DNA of 64,000 nt from Alphaproteobacteria bacterium (GTDB taxonomy: Bacteria > Pseudomonadota > Alphaproteobacteria > Rs-D84): positions 131,294-195,293 of the forward strand of contig WRKW01000002.1 of assembly GCA_009777955.1 (NCBI GenBank), given 5' to 3'. A program made the translations under genes and the position numbers. Under the pieces are notes generated by a model. That model had not been told where the DNA came from. It was given only the letters and a program-made list of their open reading frames with translations, and made no database searches. Positions 26,482 to 36,042 of this stretch are shown here, in pieces. Within the stretch, counting starts at the first letter, position 1, and the number at the start of each line of letters is the position of its first letter.

Positions 26482-28242
26482 ATGAAACATTACATACTTC
26501 CCCTTCGCGATTTGGTATTCCAACCCGGCCTTACCGTACCGATTTATCTTGAAAATCCGACCAGCGTGCTGGCCATGGAAACCGCCGCAAAAGAAAAACA
26601 ACAAATTATCTTGGTCGCCCAAAAAGGTTGGAATTATCCCACCAAACCTGGCGAGCTTTATACTGTCGGAACACGCGCAGATATTATCCAGGTGTTGCGT
26701 CTGCCAGACAGCAGCATTCACGCCATGGTTCAAACTGTCGCGCCGGTTCGGATTTCCGACATCATCGCCCTGCCCGAAGGTATTTTTGTATGCGATACCA
26801 AAGATATTCCCCAGATAGATGATTCAAAATGTGAAAAGACGCTTGCCCTGCGGGACAAACTTGCGGATAATCTTTCACGCATAGCACGTTCCAAACGAAT
26901 AGACCTTGGGCGGTTGCGCGTTGTTGTTAATTCATATCCCATTGCTGCATTCATAGATGCCGTAATACAGATGACCGGTATAGAGCCAGATGTAGCGGTA
27001 CAGATACTTGGCATGAAAACTTTTTCCGAAAAACTGAATGCCCTGTTGGAACAAGTTGCATTGTTTGTTGAAATGGCGAAAATTGACGAAGCAATAAACC
27101 GTCGTGTAAACAACCAAATGGATTCTGGTCGCAAAGAAGCGATTTTGCATGAAAAAATGCGCGCTATTCAAAAAGAGCTGGGCGACGACGATGAAATGGA
27201 CAATTTATCGTTGCAAAAACGTATCGATGCCACCACCCTGCCCGAAGATGCCCGTAATAAAGCAATGTCCGAATGCAAGCGGTTACGCCATCTGCAACCT
27301 ATGTCAACAGAAGCATCTGTTCTTAAAACATATCTGGATGAATTGCTTTCAATGCCATGGGGAAAATCCGACAACATACAAATCGACCTGATGGCTGCGC
27401 GGACAGAATTGGATAAAGAACACAGCGGAATGGATGGTGTAAAAGAAAGAATCCTGGAACACCTTGCCGTAATGAAAAAGACTGGCAATATGCGCGGAAG
27501 CATTTTATGCCTGGTCGGTGCACCGGGCGTTGGAAAAACTTCGCTTGGCCGATCAATCGCGAACGCATTGGGACGAAAATATCACCGTATGGCTTTGGGC
27601 GGCGTTCATGACGAAGCGCATTTCCGCGGCCACCGCAAGACCTATATCGGGTCGCAACCGGGTCGTATCATGGATGCTCTGAAGCGTTGTGGCGCGAATA
27701 ACCCGGTTATAGTGTTGGACGAAATCGATAAGATGGGGCGCGATTATCGCGGCGATCCCGAAGCTGCTTTGCTTGAAATACTTGATCCGGAACAAAATAA
27801 AACTTTCCGTGACCACTATCTGGAGGTCGATTTTGACCTGTCAAACGTATTGTTTATAGCAACAGCGAATTCTCTGAATCTTTCACCGGCACTGAAAGAC
27901 CGTATGGAAATAATAGAAATACCGGGCTATGCAGAAGATGAAAAGGTCACAATCGCACGTAATCACCTGATTCGCCGTGCGGCGGCGGATACCGGATGGG
28001 ATTTTGAAAACATTACCATGGGCGACGATGCTTTACGGCATATAATAAGCAAACATACGGCAGAGCAAGGTGTCCGCGAACTGCGGCGCGAAATAACGGC
28101 TGTATTACGCCGGACATTGCTAGAGCTTGGCGGTGACGACGCACCCACAGAATTTACAAAAGACAAAATCGACTGCTTGCTGGCGAACCGTAAATCATGC
28201 GGTTTCAGCAAACGCATAGGATTTAATGCCGCAAGGGCTTAA
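26482..28242 (+). CDS. lon: Lon-like AAA+ ATPase lacking the protease domain
   Basis: 586 aa. The N-terminal substrate domain (LPLRDLVFQPGLTVPIYLENP) and the Lon AAA+ module are complete: Walker A GAPGVGKTS near residue 347, Walker B VIVLDEIDKMG near 412, the pore-loop region and a sensor-2 arginine in EQGVRELRREI. Lon proteins are usually about 780-820 aa because a Ser-Lys protease domain follows; here the protein stops at the domain border (CLLANRKSCGFSKRIGFNAARA) and tsaB starts 2 bp later. There is no room for a frameshifted protease part. It would still bind and unfold proteins or DNA but cannot cleave by itself. Whether a separate peptidase subunit exists elsewhere cannot be seen. Confidence 0.9.
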   Translation: MKHYILPLRDLVFQPGLTVPIYLENPTSVLAMETAAKEKQQIILVAQKGWNYPTKPGELYTVGTRADIIQVLRLPDSSIHAMVQTVAPVRISDIIALPEGIFVCDTKDIPQIDDSKCEKTLALRDKLADNLSRIARSKRIDLGRLRVVVNSYPIAAFIDAVIQMTGIEPDVAVQILGMKTFSEKLNALLEQVALFVEMAKIDEAINRRVNNQMDSGRKEAILHEKMRAIQKELGDDDEMDNLSLQKRIDATTLPEDARNKAMSECKRLRHLQPMSTEASVLKTYLDELLSMPWGKSDNIQIDLMAARTELDKEHSGMDGVKERILEHLAVMKKTGNMRGSILCLVGAPGVGKTSLGRSIANALGRKYHRMALGGVHDEAHFRGHRKTYIGSQPGRIMDALKRCGANNPVIVLDEIDKMGRDYRGDPEAALLEILDPEQNKTFRDHYLEVDFDLSNVLFIATANSLNLSPALKDRMEIIEIPGYAEDEKVTIARNHLIRRAAADTGWDFENITMGDDALRHIISKHTAEQGVRELRREITAVLRRTLLELGGDDAPTEFTKDKIDCLLANRKSCGFSKRIGFNAARA

Positions 28243-28243
28243 A

Positions 28244-28792
28244 ATGTCCATATTGGTTATCGACACATCTTCATCGGGAATCGGATTGGTACTGAATGGC
28301 ACAGTAAAACACATCGATACGGACAAACAGTCTTTGGCGTTACCCATTGAAACCGAAAAATTTCTGATTGAAAACGATGCAAAATGGCACGACCTGACTG
28401 CCATAGGGGTCGTCGTAGGTCCGGGCAGCTTTACCGGAATTCGCATTGGGATTGCCTATGCAAAGGGACTTTCGATTGGTTTGGATATACCGGTCATACC
28501 TGTTAATGCTTTTGAAATTTATCTGCAACGCACACCGGACGCATTTGTCGCAATTGATTCAAACCGTGGGGATTTCTTTACCGCATCGGCGGATCTTGCA
28601 CCCGGAATAATGACAATTGAACAGGTCGAAACCGAACAAATGAAATGTGCACAGACAACCGGACACCGGCCTTATGATTTAGCAGATGCTTTGTTTGTAG
28701 TGGAACGCAAGCTATCTACCGGGAATAAAGAGCCTGTAATTCCAATGTACCTTCGACCGCATTATGCTGAACAATCTTGTAAATCTTCATAA
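28244..28792 (+). CDS. tsaB: tRNA t6A synthesis protein TsaB
   Basis: 182 aa, an ASKHA-fold protein that scaffolds TsaD and TsaE in forming threonylcarbamoyl-adenosine at A37 of ANN-decoding tRNAs. Starts MSILVIDTSSSGIGLVL and has the family signature GPGSFTGIRIGIAYAKGL. The ATG at 28244 is preferred to 28226 because it matches the family N terminus. It starts 2 bp after the Lon-like gene and overlaps rimI by 29 bp. Confidence 0.92.
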   Translation: MSILVIDTSSSGIGLVLNGTVKHIDTDKQSLALPIETEKFLIENDAKWHDLTAIGVVVGPGSFTGIRIGIAYAKGLSIGLDIPVIPVNAFEIYLQRTPDAFVAIDSNRGDFFTASADLAPGIMTIEQVETEQMKCAQTTGHRPYDLADALFVVERKLSTGNKEPVIPMYLRPHYAEQSCKSS

Positions 28793-29189
28793 ACTGTGCT
28801 TTCCTGACAAACCCTGGTCAGCAAAGGAATTCGCATCGCTACAAAAATCTGGTGCAGAAATAGTTGGCAGTGATAACGGATTCATAGTCTGGCGCATAGC
28901 GGCAGATGAGTGCGAAATTATTACAATTGGCGTTCATCCCGAATATCGTGGCACTGGCATTGCAAGTGCTATGCTGCAATTGATGGAAAGGGAAATACTT
29001 AAAAAAAACCATATGAATCAAATTAAAATATTTCTGGAAGTTTCGGTGGATAATCTGACCGCGCGTGCATTATACGAAAAACACGGTTACAAACAGATTG
29101 GTATCCGGCCGGGATATTATATGTCACCAAGATCTTTGGCAAAAGTGGATGCGGTTGTTATGGAAAAAATCATAAACCCAACATTATAA
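28764..29189 (+). CDS. rimI: GNAT acetyltransferase, RimI-like
   Basis: 141 aa. RimI acetylates the N-terminal Ala of ribosomal protein S18. The acetyl-CoA loop is visible (IGVHPEYRGTGIASAMLQLM, a V..RGxGxA pattern), then the C-terminal FLEVSVDNLTARALYEKHGYKQIGIRPGYY typical of RimI. Overlaps tsaB by 29 bp; the tsaB-rimI pair is a common alphaproteobacterial arrangement. Its stop overlaps the convergent gene's end by 6 bp. Confidence 0.88.
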   Translation: MLNNLVNLHKLCFPDKPWSAKEFASLQKSGAEIVGSDNGFIVWRIAADECEIITIGVHPEYRGTGIASAMLQLMEREILKKNHMNQIKIFLEVSVDNLTARALYEKHGYKQIGIRPGYYMSPRSLAKVDAVVMEKIINPTL

Positions 29190-32177
29190 CTGTTTTTTAT
29201 CATGAATAACTTTACGCCTGACGCTTTTTGATACAGTATTTTTTGATACTTTGCGCTTTGCATCCCGCAGTGCAACACGTTTTTTGGCGGCCATGATGGA
29301 ATGCCCCCGCAACAATATTTGCTCTGATTTGCTTACCGCCGCAATCAGCCTGTAATAATATTCTTTTTCTTCGTAACTGAACGCTTTGTTAAATTCCGGC
29401 AATAATTCCGCATGTATTTCTGCATATAGTTTTGCAAAATGATTTCGAATATCGCTAATATTAATCTTATCTTTCTTAAAAATTTTATCTCTCAATAAAA
29501 TCCTGGTCAATGTATCGGCCAAGATGTAATCATCTTTGATTTTTATAAATAAAGATTCGCCAAGCCCATCGCCAAAATCAGCAATTATATCTTTAAACAA
29601 TATACGGGTCTGATGCATAGACGGCAAAGCATAATATTTATTTATTATACTTTCCATAACACGTTGACGATCGGCAACCTCGCACAATCTTTTAAAATTA
29701 TCATCACGATCTCCCTGGAACCATGCATGTGCCGCTTGTTCCGCCAATTGATCACGAATATCTCTGGGTAAATATCTTGGCAATTCTTTAATACCCCGAT
29801 CAACAACAATTTTATTTGCCCAGGATATTATAGCCGTGGTTTCTTCTTGGGACAACCCGGTTTCTTCCAAAATTCGTGAAACCGAAAATATATTATATTC
29901 TGACAGCGCACCTTTAACCATTTCAGAAATAAGACGTGTTTTTATTTTTTCGCGGATATATGAACTATTTGTCTGCTGGCCAATATATATCAAATTGGCG
30001 ATACCCAAAAACTCTGTATTGAACGTAATTCCGATATCTATATCTTCGTCATTTACATTACTTATAAAATATGAAAATTCTGATATACAATCTTCCGACA
30101 GCCCGCCCTTTGAAAAATCAGATATAGCATGAGTGACTATTTTTTTACCCAGTGGTGTTCCCGTTGTCATTTTATAAAAACCATTGAAACCTGAGTAACC
30201 AAAAATCCAAGAATCCAACATCATTTCAATACCGGAATTTCTATCCTCTATATCGGTAACTCTTTTTATAAACCAATAAAGATTGTCTTTAAATTTTTTA
30301 TCAAGACTGTCTTTTTCCTGAACCGCCAAACGGGCTAATTCTTTTGCGGTTATTGGTATCTGTGTACCCCAACTATTTACAAAAGGATTTAACACACTTA
30401 ATATACAATCGGGTAAATTATCAATCAGTCCAGCTTTTGCAAATGTATGCACCATGGAAAGCTTTGTATCAACAGCTATATCTTTGATCCAAACCCTGTT
30501 ATCAATATAATTTTTACAAAATTGTTTAAAATTTTCCGGAATTTGGGTATTGTCGCGCGCCCATTGATATACTTTTGCCATTGCACCCGGGTCTGTTTTT
30601 AATATTTCTATTTTTTCAATTTCCGGTAAAGAGTACAAATCCAAATATCCACCCTTTAATAAATCTATAATCCCATCCGCATTTTTGACAATATAGTAGA
30701 TATTATGGGCACCATCCAGATAAATCCGGCGGTCTGTCTTGTATATTCCCTGTTGTTCTTCTATATTCATCGCTTGGTTAAAAGCGGACTGCAATATATC
30801 ACCTATCTCTCCAAATGATTTTCCATAAACGTTGGGGTTTCGATAAATTGTTTTGCCAGAATCCGAACGAGCCGGATAAAATTCGGCGTTAAAAATATTA
30901 TGGCCGGGATTATTCGAATTGCGACCGAAACAGGCAATTCCGCCGTACCCTATGTCATATTGAATCATATGAGCATTAGTACCCAAAGCATGCATACAAG
31001 TCTGCCAATCCTGATATGTATTTTGTGTCGCGATATCCCATGGATATTTGGAAAATACCAGCAAATCCGCTATATCTATGCGCCCACGCCCCGCTTTACC
31101 GGTATTTGCGCCAAATTCTTCGGCGTATGGCGCGTATTTTCCCGATAAATCTTCCAGTGCGCCAGTAAAACATTCCCGGTACTGGTCGGCATCCATATCA
31201 GAGCTTGCACCCATGTTATACATTTCTTTGCTGATATGCATCATGAATATGGGATTATTCTTGAAAAAATTTATAAATTTTTGGTTTTGAACCCTTTTTT
31301 TACCGCTGACATGGGCTTCCTTTGCCCTTTCGGCAGAAAGGGCAAAAAAACCTTGCAACGAGTACGGATATTTATGAAAATCTACCAGTATACGTAATAA
31401 TTCAATATCAGAACAATCCAATTTTTCGGCATTTTCCTTGGATAGATCTTTGATAAATGAATTAAACTTCTGTACCAATCTTGATAATTTTTGCCGTCCC
31501 TTTGCACTTGTTCCCACAAAATCCCAGTCTATATAAAATACCCCCCGATCATCTTGGTGCATACTTATATTGGTACTGGAATCCGATATTTCCGAAAATA
31601 CATTAAAAGCTTTTGCCTGTCCCGGTTCCAACGGTTGTTCCAGCCGGGCGTATATGATATCTCTGCCACCGAATGCCGCCGGAAACGAAGTGTTGTTTTG
31701 TCTGCGGATTTCACTTCCTTTTTCTACTATATCCCGAAGTTTTTCATGCCATTTGGTACTGCTTTTATACAAAGTTTCTACATAATCCAATATTGCACGC
31801 GCCGGATCTTTTTTTTCTAACAGCGTGAATATTATGTCGGATGCAATCTGTCCCGCTGATCTTTTTTCTATGTCGCCGATAAAATTTTCACCCCCGAAAA
31901 CTTCTTTTAATTCCTGACGCAACTCGTCCGGGCTTTGCGCTTGATAATAGATGGGATGAAGTATCTTTTGTTCTATTCCGTATATATACTTTCTTGTAAT
32001 TACGATAATTCTTTGAATATTGTATAAAATATGCTTTCTTTCAGATTCCGATAAATTCAACATATCAATACGCGCACTGTATAATCCGCGCACCTCTTCA
32101 CCCACGCGATCCCAATCCGCACGGAACATGTCGGTTACTTCATCGTCTGATAAAATATGAATTTTTGGCGTATCCAT
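29184..32177 (-). CDS. Large uncharacterised protein
   Basis: 997 aa from the ATG at 32177 (a TTG one codon earlier is possible). Cytoplasmic, no signal or membrane helix. The most conserved-looking part is about residues 385-500: a DI.QNTYQDWQTCMHALG segment, GYGGIACFGRNS, then an aromatic-rich strand and RNPNVYGKSFGEIG. A DWxxCM motif followed by a glycine-rich turn and an NP-xYG motif recalls large phage and bacterial hypothetical proteins with a WxSCM motif, but I cannot name the family. The C-terminal half is helical repeats (possibly HEAT-like), ending in a strongly basic tail. The promoter is of the leaderless type. No function is proposed. Confidence 0.75.
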   Translation of the reverse strand: MDTPKIHILSDDEVTDMFRADWDRVGEEVRGLYSARIDMLNLSESERKHILYNIQRIIVITRKYIYGIEQKILHPIYYQAQSPDELRQELKEVFGGENFIGDIEKRSAGQIASDIIFTLLEKKDPARAILDYVETLYKSSTKWHEKLRDIVEKGSEIRRQNNTSFPAAFGGRDIIYARLEQPLEPGQAKAFNVFSEISDSSTNISMHQDDRGVFYIDWDFVGTSAKGRQKLSRLVQKFNSFIKDLSKENAEKLDCSDIELLRILVDFHKYPYSLQGFFALSAERAKEAHVSGKKRVQNQKFINFFKNNPIFMMHISKEMYNMGASSDMDADQYRECFTGALEDLSGKYAPYAEEFGANTGKAGRGRIDIADLLVFSKYPWDIATQNTYQDWQTCMHALGTNAHMIQYDIGYGGIACFGRNSNNPGHNIFNAEFYPARSDSGKTIYRNPNVYGKSFGEIGDILQSAFNQAMNIEEQQGIYKTDRRIYLDGAHNIYYIVKNADGIIDLLKGGYLDLYSLPEIEKIEILKTDPGAMAKVYQWARDNTQIPENFKQFCKNYIDNRVWIKDIAVDTKLSMVHTFAKAGLIDNLPDCILSVLNPFVNSWGTQIPITAKELARLAVQEKDSLDKKFKDNLYWFIKRVTDIEDRNSGIEMMLDSWIFGYSGFNGFYKMTTGTPLGKKIVTHAISDFSKGGLSEDCISEFSYFISNVNDEDIDIGITFNTEFLGIANLIYIGQQTNSSYIREKIKTRLISEMVKGALSEYNIFSVSRILEETGLSQEETTAIISWANKIVVDRGIKELPRYLPRDIRDQLAEQAAHAWFQGDRDDNFKRLCEVADRQRVMESIINKYYALPSMHQTRILFKDIIADFGDGLGESLFIKIKDDYILADTLTRILLRDKIFKKDKINISDIRNHFAKLYAEIHAELLPEFNKAFSYEEKEYYYRLIAAVSKSEQILLRGHSIMAAKKRVALRDAKRKVSKNTVSKSVRRKVIHDKKQL

Positions 32178-32185
32178 CAATATAC

Positions 32186-32213
32186 ATTATAATAGGATAC
32201 GTATAATTTGCAA
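32186..32213 (-). promoter_or_regulatory. Leaderless-type promoter of the 997-aa gene
   Basis: Minus strand TTGCAA, 16-bp spacer, TATAAT, then 8 bp to the ATG at 32177. No SD. Confidence 0.6.
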
Positions 32214-32230
32214 GCTCCCCGGCCTTGTAT

Positions 32231-33508
32231 TCAAGAACAAAATTCCAGAACCCGGGGATCAAAAATAACATCTCTGGCGCGCAACGGCGTTGCAATATGC
32301 ATATCGCTTGCCTTGCGGGTTCGTGATAATGCCACATATGTCTGGCCATGCGCGAATGCTCCACGCGAAATATCAACCACCACTGTGTCCAAAGTCTTGC
32401 CCTGGGCTTTATGTATCGTCATGGCGTACCCAAGTGCCAGCGGGAATTGTTTATAACTTCCGACTTCATTCTCTGTTAATTTATCGTTTTCATCGCGCGA
32501 ATACTCCATTTTTTCCCATTTTTCTTGCTTGACTTCGACTATCTTTTTTTCACCATCTAACAGCCGCACTTTTATGTCCTTTGCATTCAATTCGCATATT
32601 ATACCCATACTCCCATTATGCCATTCACCACGATCGGAATTTTTTACAAATACCACCAGGGCACCGATTTTCAAGTTAAGATTCATGGGCGCGGGCACGT
32701 CTTTTTCATTAAAGGTGCCGGACAATTCCCCGGAATAAGCAACCACAGGTGCCGCAATTTGCGCCAACCGTACGGAATTTATGTTATCTGCCACCGCACG
32801 GAATGGGGTAATTATCATGGCATTAGCCAGACGGACGGCATCTTCGATTTTACAGGCATTAAAATATTCCAATGCCTGTGCTGGATTTTCAGCACCGCGC
32901 AATACTGTCAAATTATGCAACAATGCATCGTCGCTCTGCCGGTATACAAGGTCAAAATCCGCACGTGAAAAATCTGCTCTTTGATATGCATAAGAATCAA
33001 AAAAATATGCATTCGGATGACCGTATGCTTCGGAATAGTATTGTTCTGCATCACGGGTGATTACGGGCGGTAATTGAAACAAATCCCCAATCGCGACAAC
33101 TTGCAAACCACCGAACGGTGCATTATTCTTTCGTGCCTGACGGGCCAATATATCCATGGCATCCAACAAATCTGGTGGCACCATTGATATTTCATCTATG
33201 ACAAGCAAATCCGCCGCGGCAAGAACATTGCGTGGACGGGATTTAAGTTTCAGTAATTCTGGCGCAACAAAACCCCGCGGCGCGATTTGAAAAAGCGAAT
33301 GGATTGTCTGCCCCCCGATATTCAGTGCCGATACCGCTGTCGGACATGCGCAAATTATGCGTTTCTTTGATGCTGATTTCAGATAATTAACGAATGTCGA
33401 TTTTCCGGTTCCGGCCTGTCCCAATATAAGCATATTTCGCAAATCACTTTCGATCAGATTAAATGCGTGTAATTGGATATCGTTTAAAATCGGTGCAATC
33501 AAAGACAT
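32231..33508 (-). CDS. PIF1/RecD-like superfamily 1 DNA helicase
   Basis: 425 aa from the ATG at 33508. SF1B helicase motifs in order: I (Walker A) LGQAGTGKSTF, Ia TAVSALNIGGQTIHSLF, II LLVIDEISMV, III AIGDLFQLPPV, then a C-terminal UvrD-like module with AMTIHKAQGKTLDTVVVDISR and TYVALSRTR. These match the PIF1 group that unwinds DNA 5'-to-3'. It lacks the long N-terminal domains of RecD. Role in replication or recombination is inferred from family. An ATG 36 bp upstream is in frame but lies upstream of the predicted transcription start. Confidence 0.92.
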   Translation of the reverse strand: MSLIAPILNDIQLHAFNLIESDLRNMLILGQAGTGKSTFVNYLKSASKKRIICACPTAVSALNIGGQTIHSLFQIAPRGFVAPELLKLKSRPRNVLAAADLLVIDEISMVPPDLLDAMDILARQARKNNAPFGGLQVVAIGDLFQLPPVITRDAEQYYSEAYGHPNAYFFDSYAYQRADFSRADFDLVYRQSDDALLHNLTVLRGAENPAQALEYFNACKIEDAVRLANAMIITPFRAVADNINSVRLAQIAAPVVAYSGELSGTFNEKDVPAPMNLNLKIGALVVFVKNSDRGEWHNGSMGIICELNAKDIKVRLLDGEKKIVEVKQEKWEKMEYSRDENDKLTENEVGSYKQFPLALGYAMTIHKAQGKTLDTVVVDISRGAFAHGQTYVALSRTRKASDMHIATPLRARDVIFDPRVLEFCS

Positions 33509-33523
33509 GGTAACATAGTTACC
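33509..33523. promoter_or_regulatory. Perfect palindrome over the helicase -10 and start
   Basis: GGTAACATAGTTACC: six-base arms around ATA, spanning the -10 box and the bases just before the helicase ATG at 33508. A likely regulator site, or a start-proximal hairpin. Confidence 0.4.
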
Positions 33524-33544
33524 TAGTTCTCTCTTGAAAAGCAA
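33516..33544 (-). promoter_or_regulatory. Leaderless-type promoter of the helicase gene
   Basis: Minus strand TTGCTT, 17-bp spacer, TAACTA, then 7 bp to the ATG at 33508. Its -35 overlaps the -35 of the divergent plus-strand promoter by one base. Confidence 0.5.
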
Positions 33545-33563
33545 GTATAAAAAAATTTATAAT
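33534..33563 (+). promoter_or_regulatory. Leaderless-type promoter of the 33570 gene
   Basis: TTGAAA, 18-bp spacer, TATAAT, then 6 bp to the ATG at 33570. Confidence 0.55.
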
Positions 33564-33569
33564 ACTTTG

Positions 33570-33908
33570 ATGTCACAAGAATACCAGGATTTATTTTTTA
33601 TTTTGACTGTGTCAAATCCACGTACTGCCCTTTATAACTCTGTGCTTTTTCATTGTCCAAAATACCCGCATAAAACTGAATCAGATTGTATCTGTAAAAC
33701 GTGGGATACAGATAATGATGTACGCATAAAACTTGCCGGGGAAGAATTGCTTTTCAGAAAAATTTCTTATAAAACCTGTGACTCTGTTGGCTTTCATTTA
33801 ACCGCAGATGAAAGATCTATAAAATTGTTGCACAAGCATATGATGGATACATGCGAATATTACCGAAATGCATCCTGTAAAAAAATAAAATCTACGCAAC
33901 ATATCTGA
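33570..33908 (+). CDS. Hypothetical protein
   Basis: 112 aa starting at 33570; an in-frame ATG at 33534 would be upstream of the predicted transcription start. Soluble, seven cysteines, no recognised domain. Divergent to the helicase gene with back-to-back promoters. Confidence 0.55.
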   Translation: MSQEYQDLFFILTVSNPRTALYNSVLFHCPKYPHKTESDCICKTWDTDNDVRIKLAGEELLFRKISYKTCDSVGFHLTADERSIKLLHKHMMDTCEYYRNASCKKIKSTQHI

Positions 33909-34006
33909 TTTATTGAAAACGCATACTGTACGCAAACAGACTTTAAATGGTAACAAAATTGCCGTCATGTATGCGGCTGTGGATTATGATTAAACCGCGC
34001 CGGGGA

Positions 34007-35551
34007 TTATTTACATAATTCAGATGCGCCGCCGATTTGCTGCAGTTCGTTACAGGCCGCCCGCAATTCATCAATGGCTTTTTGATATTCAATCCTTTCA
34101 TCTGGTGTCATTCGCAAATGCAATAATTGTTCAGGGTTAAGCGCGGCCTGACCCTGAACCGCCCCGCCGATCATACTATTCCCGAATAATTCCATCGCAC
34201 CAACACCCACTGCGGCACCACCGACAGCACCGCCAACCGTGGCCCAATTGCGACCACGTCTGCGTTGATCTAAGATTTGTTTTTCCAAATCGGATTTATT
34301 TACCCAATCACCACAGTTTATATTCTGGTCAACCATAAAATATCGCGGACGAATACCGGTCAATATTACACGCGGATCTGATGATGTTATCTCTACACGC
34401 GCCCAACAGGCATTATTACTGGGACTGTTAACATTTTCTGTCAGCATATAATATTCTGCACCGTTTGCCCCGGCTTTGGCCGCCCAAACAAAATCCATAC
34501 TACGGGAATTTGCATTACACTCTTCTTTGCTTCTTGCCCCGGTTAATACAAAATCATCGCCAAAGTCCGAAACCGCATTACTGGCTACATTGCACTTTAT
34601 ATCTTCGAATCCTTGGTTTAATTGCCGATTTTTAACAATACGGTTTACTATGATTCCGCCCAGTGCGCCCAGTGCGACACCTGCGACAGCATTGGACGTA
34701 AGACGGGCTGTATTAAAGTCGCCATCGGCATTTCGCCAAACGTTTGCCGTCTGATCGACATATTTGTCTTTTATACGCTTGATTTCCGTGTCTAAATTTC
34801 GAATCTTTTCCAAAAGTTCCGATAATCGCAATCTGTTTGCTTCCGCAATTTGTGCCTGTTGTATACGCTGTTGTTCCATTTGTTCTCGCTGATTTATAAC
34901 GCTTTCCAGATATGTTACCATTTCTTGATATCCTACTCTTCTTGCTATATCAAGCGCGGTTTCTCCCCGGTCATTTCTTGCATCTATATCAATATTGTGT
35001 TCATTTATCAAAAGTTTTGCGATTTCAATTCCATTAAGTGTTGCTAAGTCTGAGAACCAATCGGCATCCGCAACCCTATGCAATAATGTATCATTATTGT
35101 CACATTTTACATTTGCATTACCTCCCTTTCCAATTAAAAATTGAAAAACGATTAACCCACCCTGCCTTGCAGAGTGACATAACGGATCATACTCGCTATG
35201 TATTGCTCCGCGGTTGATTAATAATTCTACGAGCTTTACATGTTCCTGTGTGTTTTCATAAGAACGATCTATAGCCCAATCCAAAGCAGTCATATGAGAA
35301 TCATCACGTAGATTAACATTTGCTCCTTGGTTTATCAAAAATTCAGATATATCGTAATTTAATCTTCGGATACTATTCATCAACGGGGTATAGCCATAAT
35401 CAGTCTCACGAGTATCAATCAATCCTGGATTGGCTGCAAATGCGGCTCTTACTTCATCTATATTGTTCGAAAAATAATCGTCATTTGCAAATGTACAGGT
35501 AGAGTAGACTGTCATCACCAAAACCATCAAAATTGGCAAAAATTTATTCAT
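34007..35551 (-). CDS. Exported ankyrin-repeat protein
   Basis: 514 aa with signal peptide (MNKFLPILMVLVMTVYSTCTFA). Three to five ankyrin repeats follow at about 50-215 (YGYTPLMNSIRRLNYDISEFLINQGANVN, split by degenerate units, and RGETALDIARRVGYQEM). A coiled coil lies at 218-265. Two glycine-rich hydrophobic hairpins (VAGVALGALGGIIVNRIV and VGGAVGGAAVGVGAMELFG) of the kind found in envelope proteins come later, with four Cys in between. SD AAAGG is 7 bp before the ATG. Ankyrin repeats mediate protein binding; export suggests an envelope or secreted interaction role. No enzyme domain. Confidence 0.85.
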   Translation of the reverse strand: MNKFLPILMVLVMTVYSTCTFANDDYFSNNIDEVRAAFAANPGLIDTRETDYGYTPLMNSIRRLNYDISEFLINQGANVNLRDDSHMTALDWAIDRSYENTQEHVKLVELLINRGAIHSEYDPLCHSARQGGLIVFQFLIGKGGNANVKCDNNDTLLHRVADADWFSDLATLNGIEIAKLLINEHNIDIDARNDRGETALDIARRVGYQEMVTYLESVINQREQMEQQRIQQAQIAEANRLRLSELLEKIRNLDTEIKRIKDKYVDQTANVWRNADGDFNTARLTSNAVAGVALGALGGIIVNRIVKNRQLNQGFEDIKCNVASNAVSDFGDDFVLTGARSKEECNANSRSMDFVWAAKAGANGAEYYMLTENVNSPSNNACWARVEITSSDPRVILTGIRPRYFMVDQNINCGDWVNKSDLEKQILDQRRRGRNWATVGGAVGGAAVGVGAMELFGNSMIGGAVQGQAALNPEQLLHLRMTPDERIEYQKAIDELRAACNELQQIGGASELCK

Positions 35552-35958
35552 GAATTAACCTTTCCGGTTTTTGGCGGACATCGCGAAAACCATCAAAATC
35601 GCGATGCGATTTTGGTGGTCTTATGCCCCTTGCCCTGTAATCCAAGAAGTGTATTACATGTGTGTGTGTGTGTAGATTTCTGCGGGTTTCGGCCGAACGA
35701 TCATTCCGGCTTTGGCAATCCATAATTTAAATGGTTCATTTTTTACTTTGGATTGACCAATGTTTTCATACCCGAATAATTTTATACTTGTCGATTTCAT
35801 CATACGATCAGTATAAAAAAATTCGACTATAAAGTCCAGAATAATTCTGTAAAAGACACATCCAGGGTCATGACCCAAAAATTTCCACTTGCAAAAGCCC
35901 AAAAAAGCCATATAATACGCCAAGTTGTCCGCCTGCGCTTGCGCTACGGCGTGACTTT
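35552..35958. other. Gene-poor stretch before a tRNA
   Basis: 407 bp with a TG repeat (about 35660-35672), a possible 49-codon ORF on the minus strand (35654-35803, MMKSTSIKLFGYENIG) without SD support, and a GC-rich palindrome-like piece near 35928-35952 that resembles the repeats downstream of the tRNA. No convincing gene. Confidence 0.4.
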
Positions 35959-36035
35959 GGGTCGGTAGCTCAGTTGGTTAGAGCGGAGCGCTCATAACGC
36001 TTTGGTCCGGGGTTCGAGTCCCTGCCGACCCACCA
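35959..36035 (+). tRNA. tRNA with CAT anticodon, probably Ile2 (or Met)
   Basis: 77 nt: acceptor GGGTCGG with CCGACCC, anticodon loop CTCATAA, encoded CCA. Since 22855-22929 looks like elongator tRNA-Met, this one is more likely tRNA-Ile2, whose C34 is changed to lysidine by TilS. Confidence 0.85.
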
Positions 36036-36042
36036 CCGTTTT

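Noticed and set aside
26482..28242. Frameshift as cause of the short Lon
   Set aside because: tsaB starts 2 bp after the stop and no peptidase-domain sequence is seen in other frames downstream.
28226..28243. Upstream ATG for tsaB
   Set aside because: The ATG at 28244 gives the family N terminus MSILVIDTSS and avoids overlap with the Lon-like gene.
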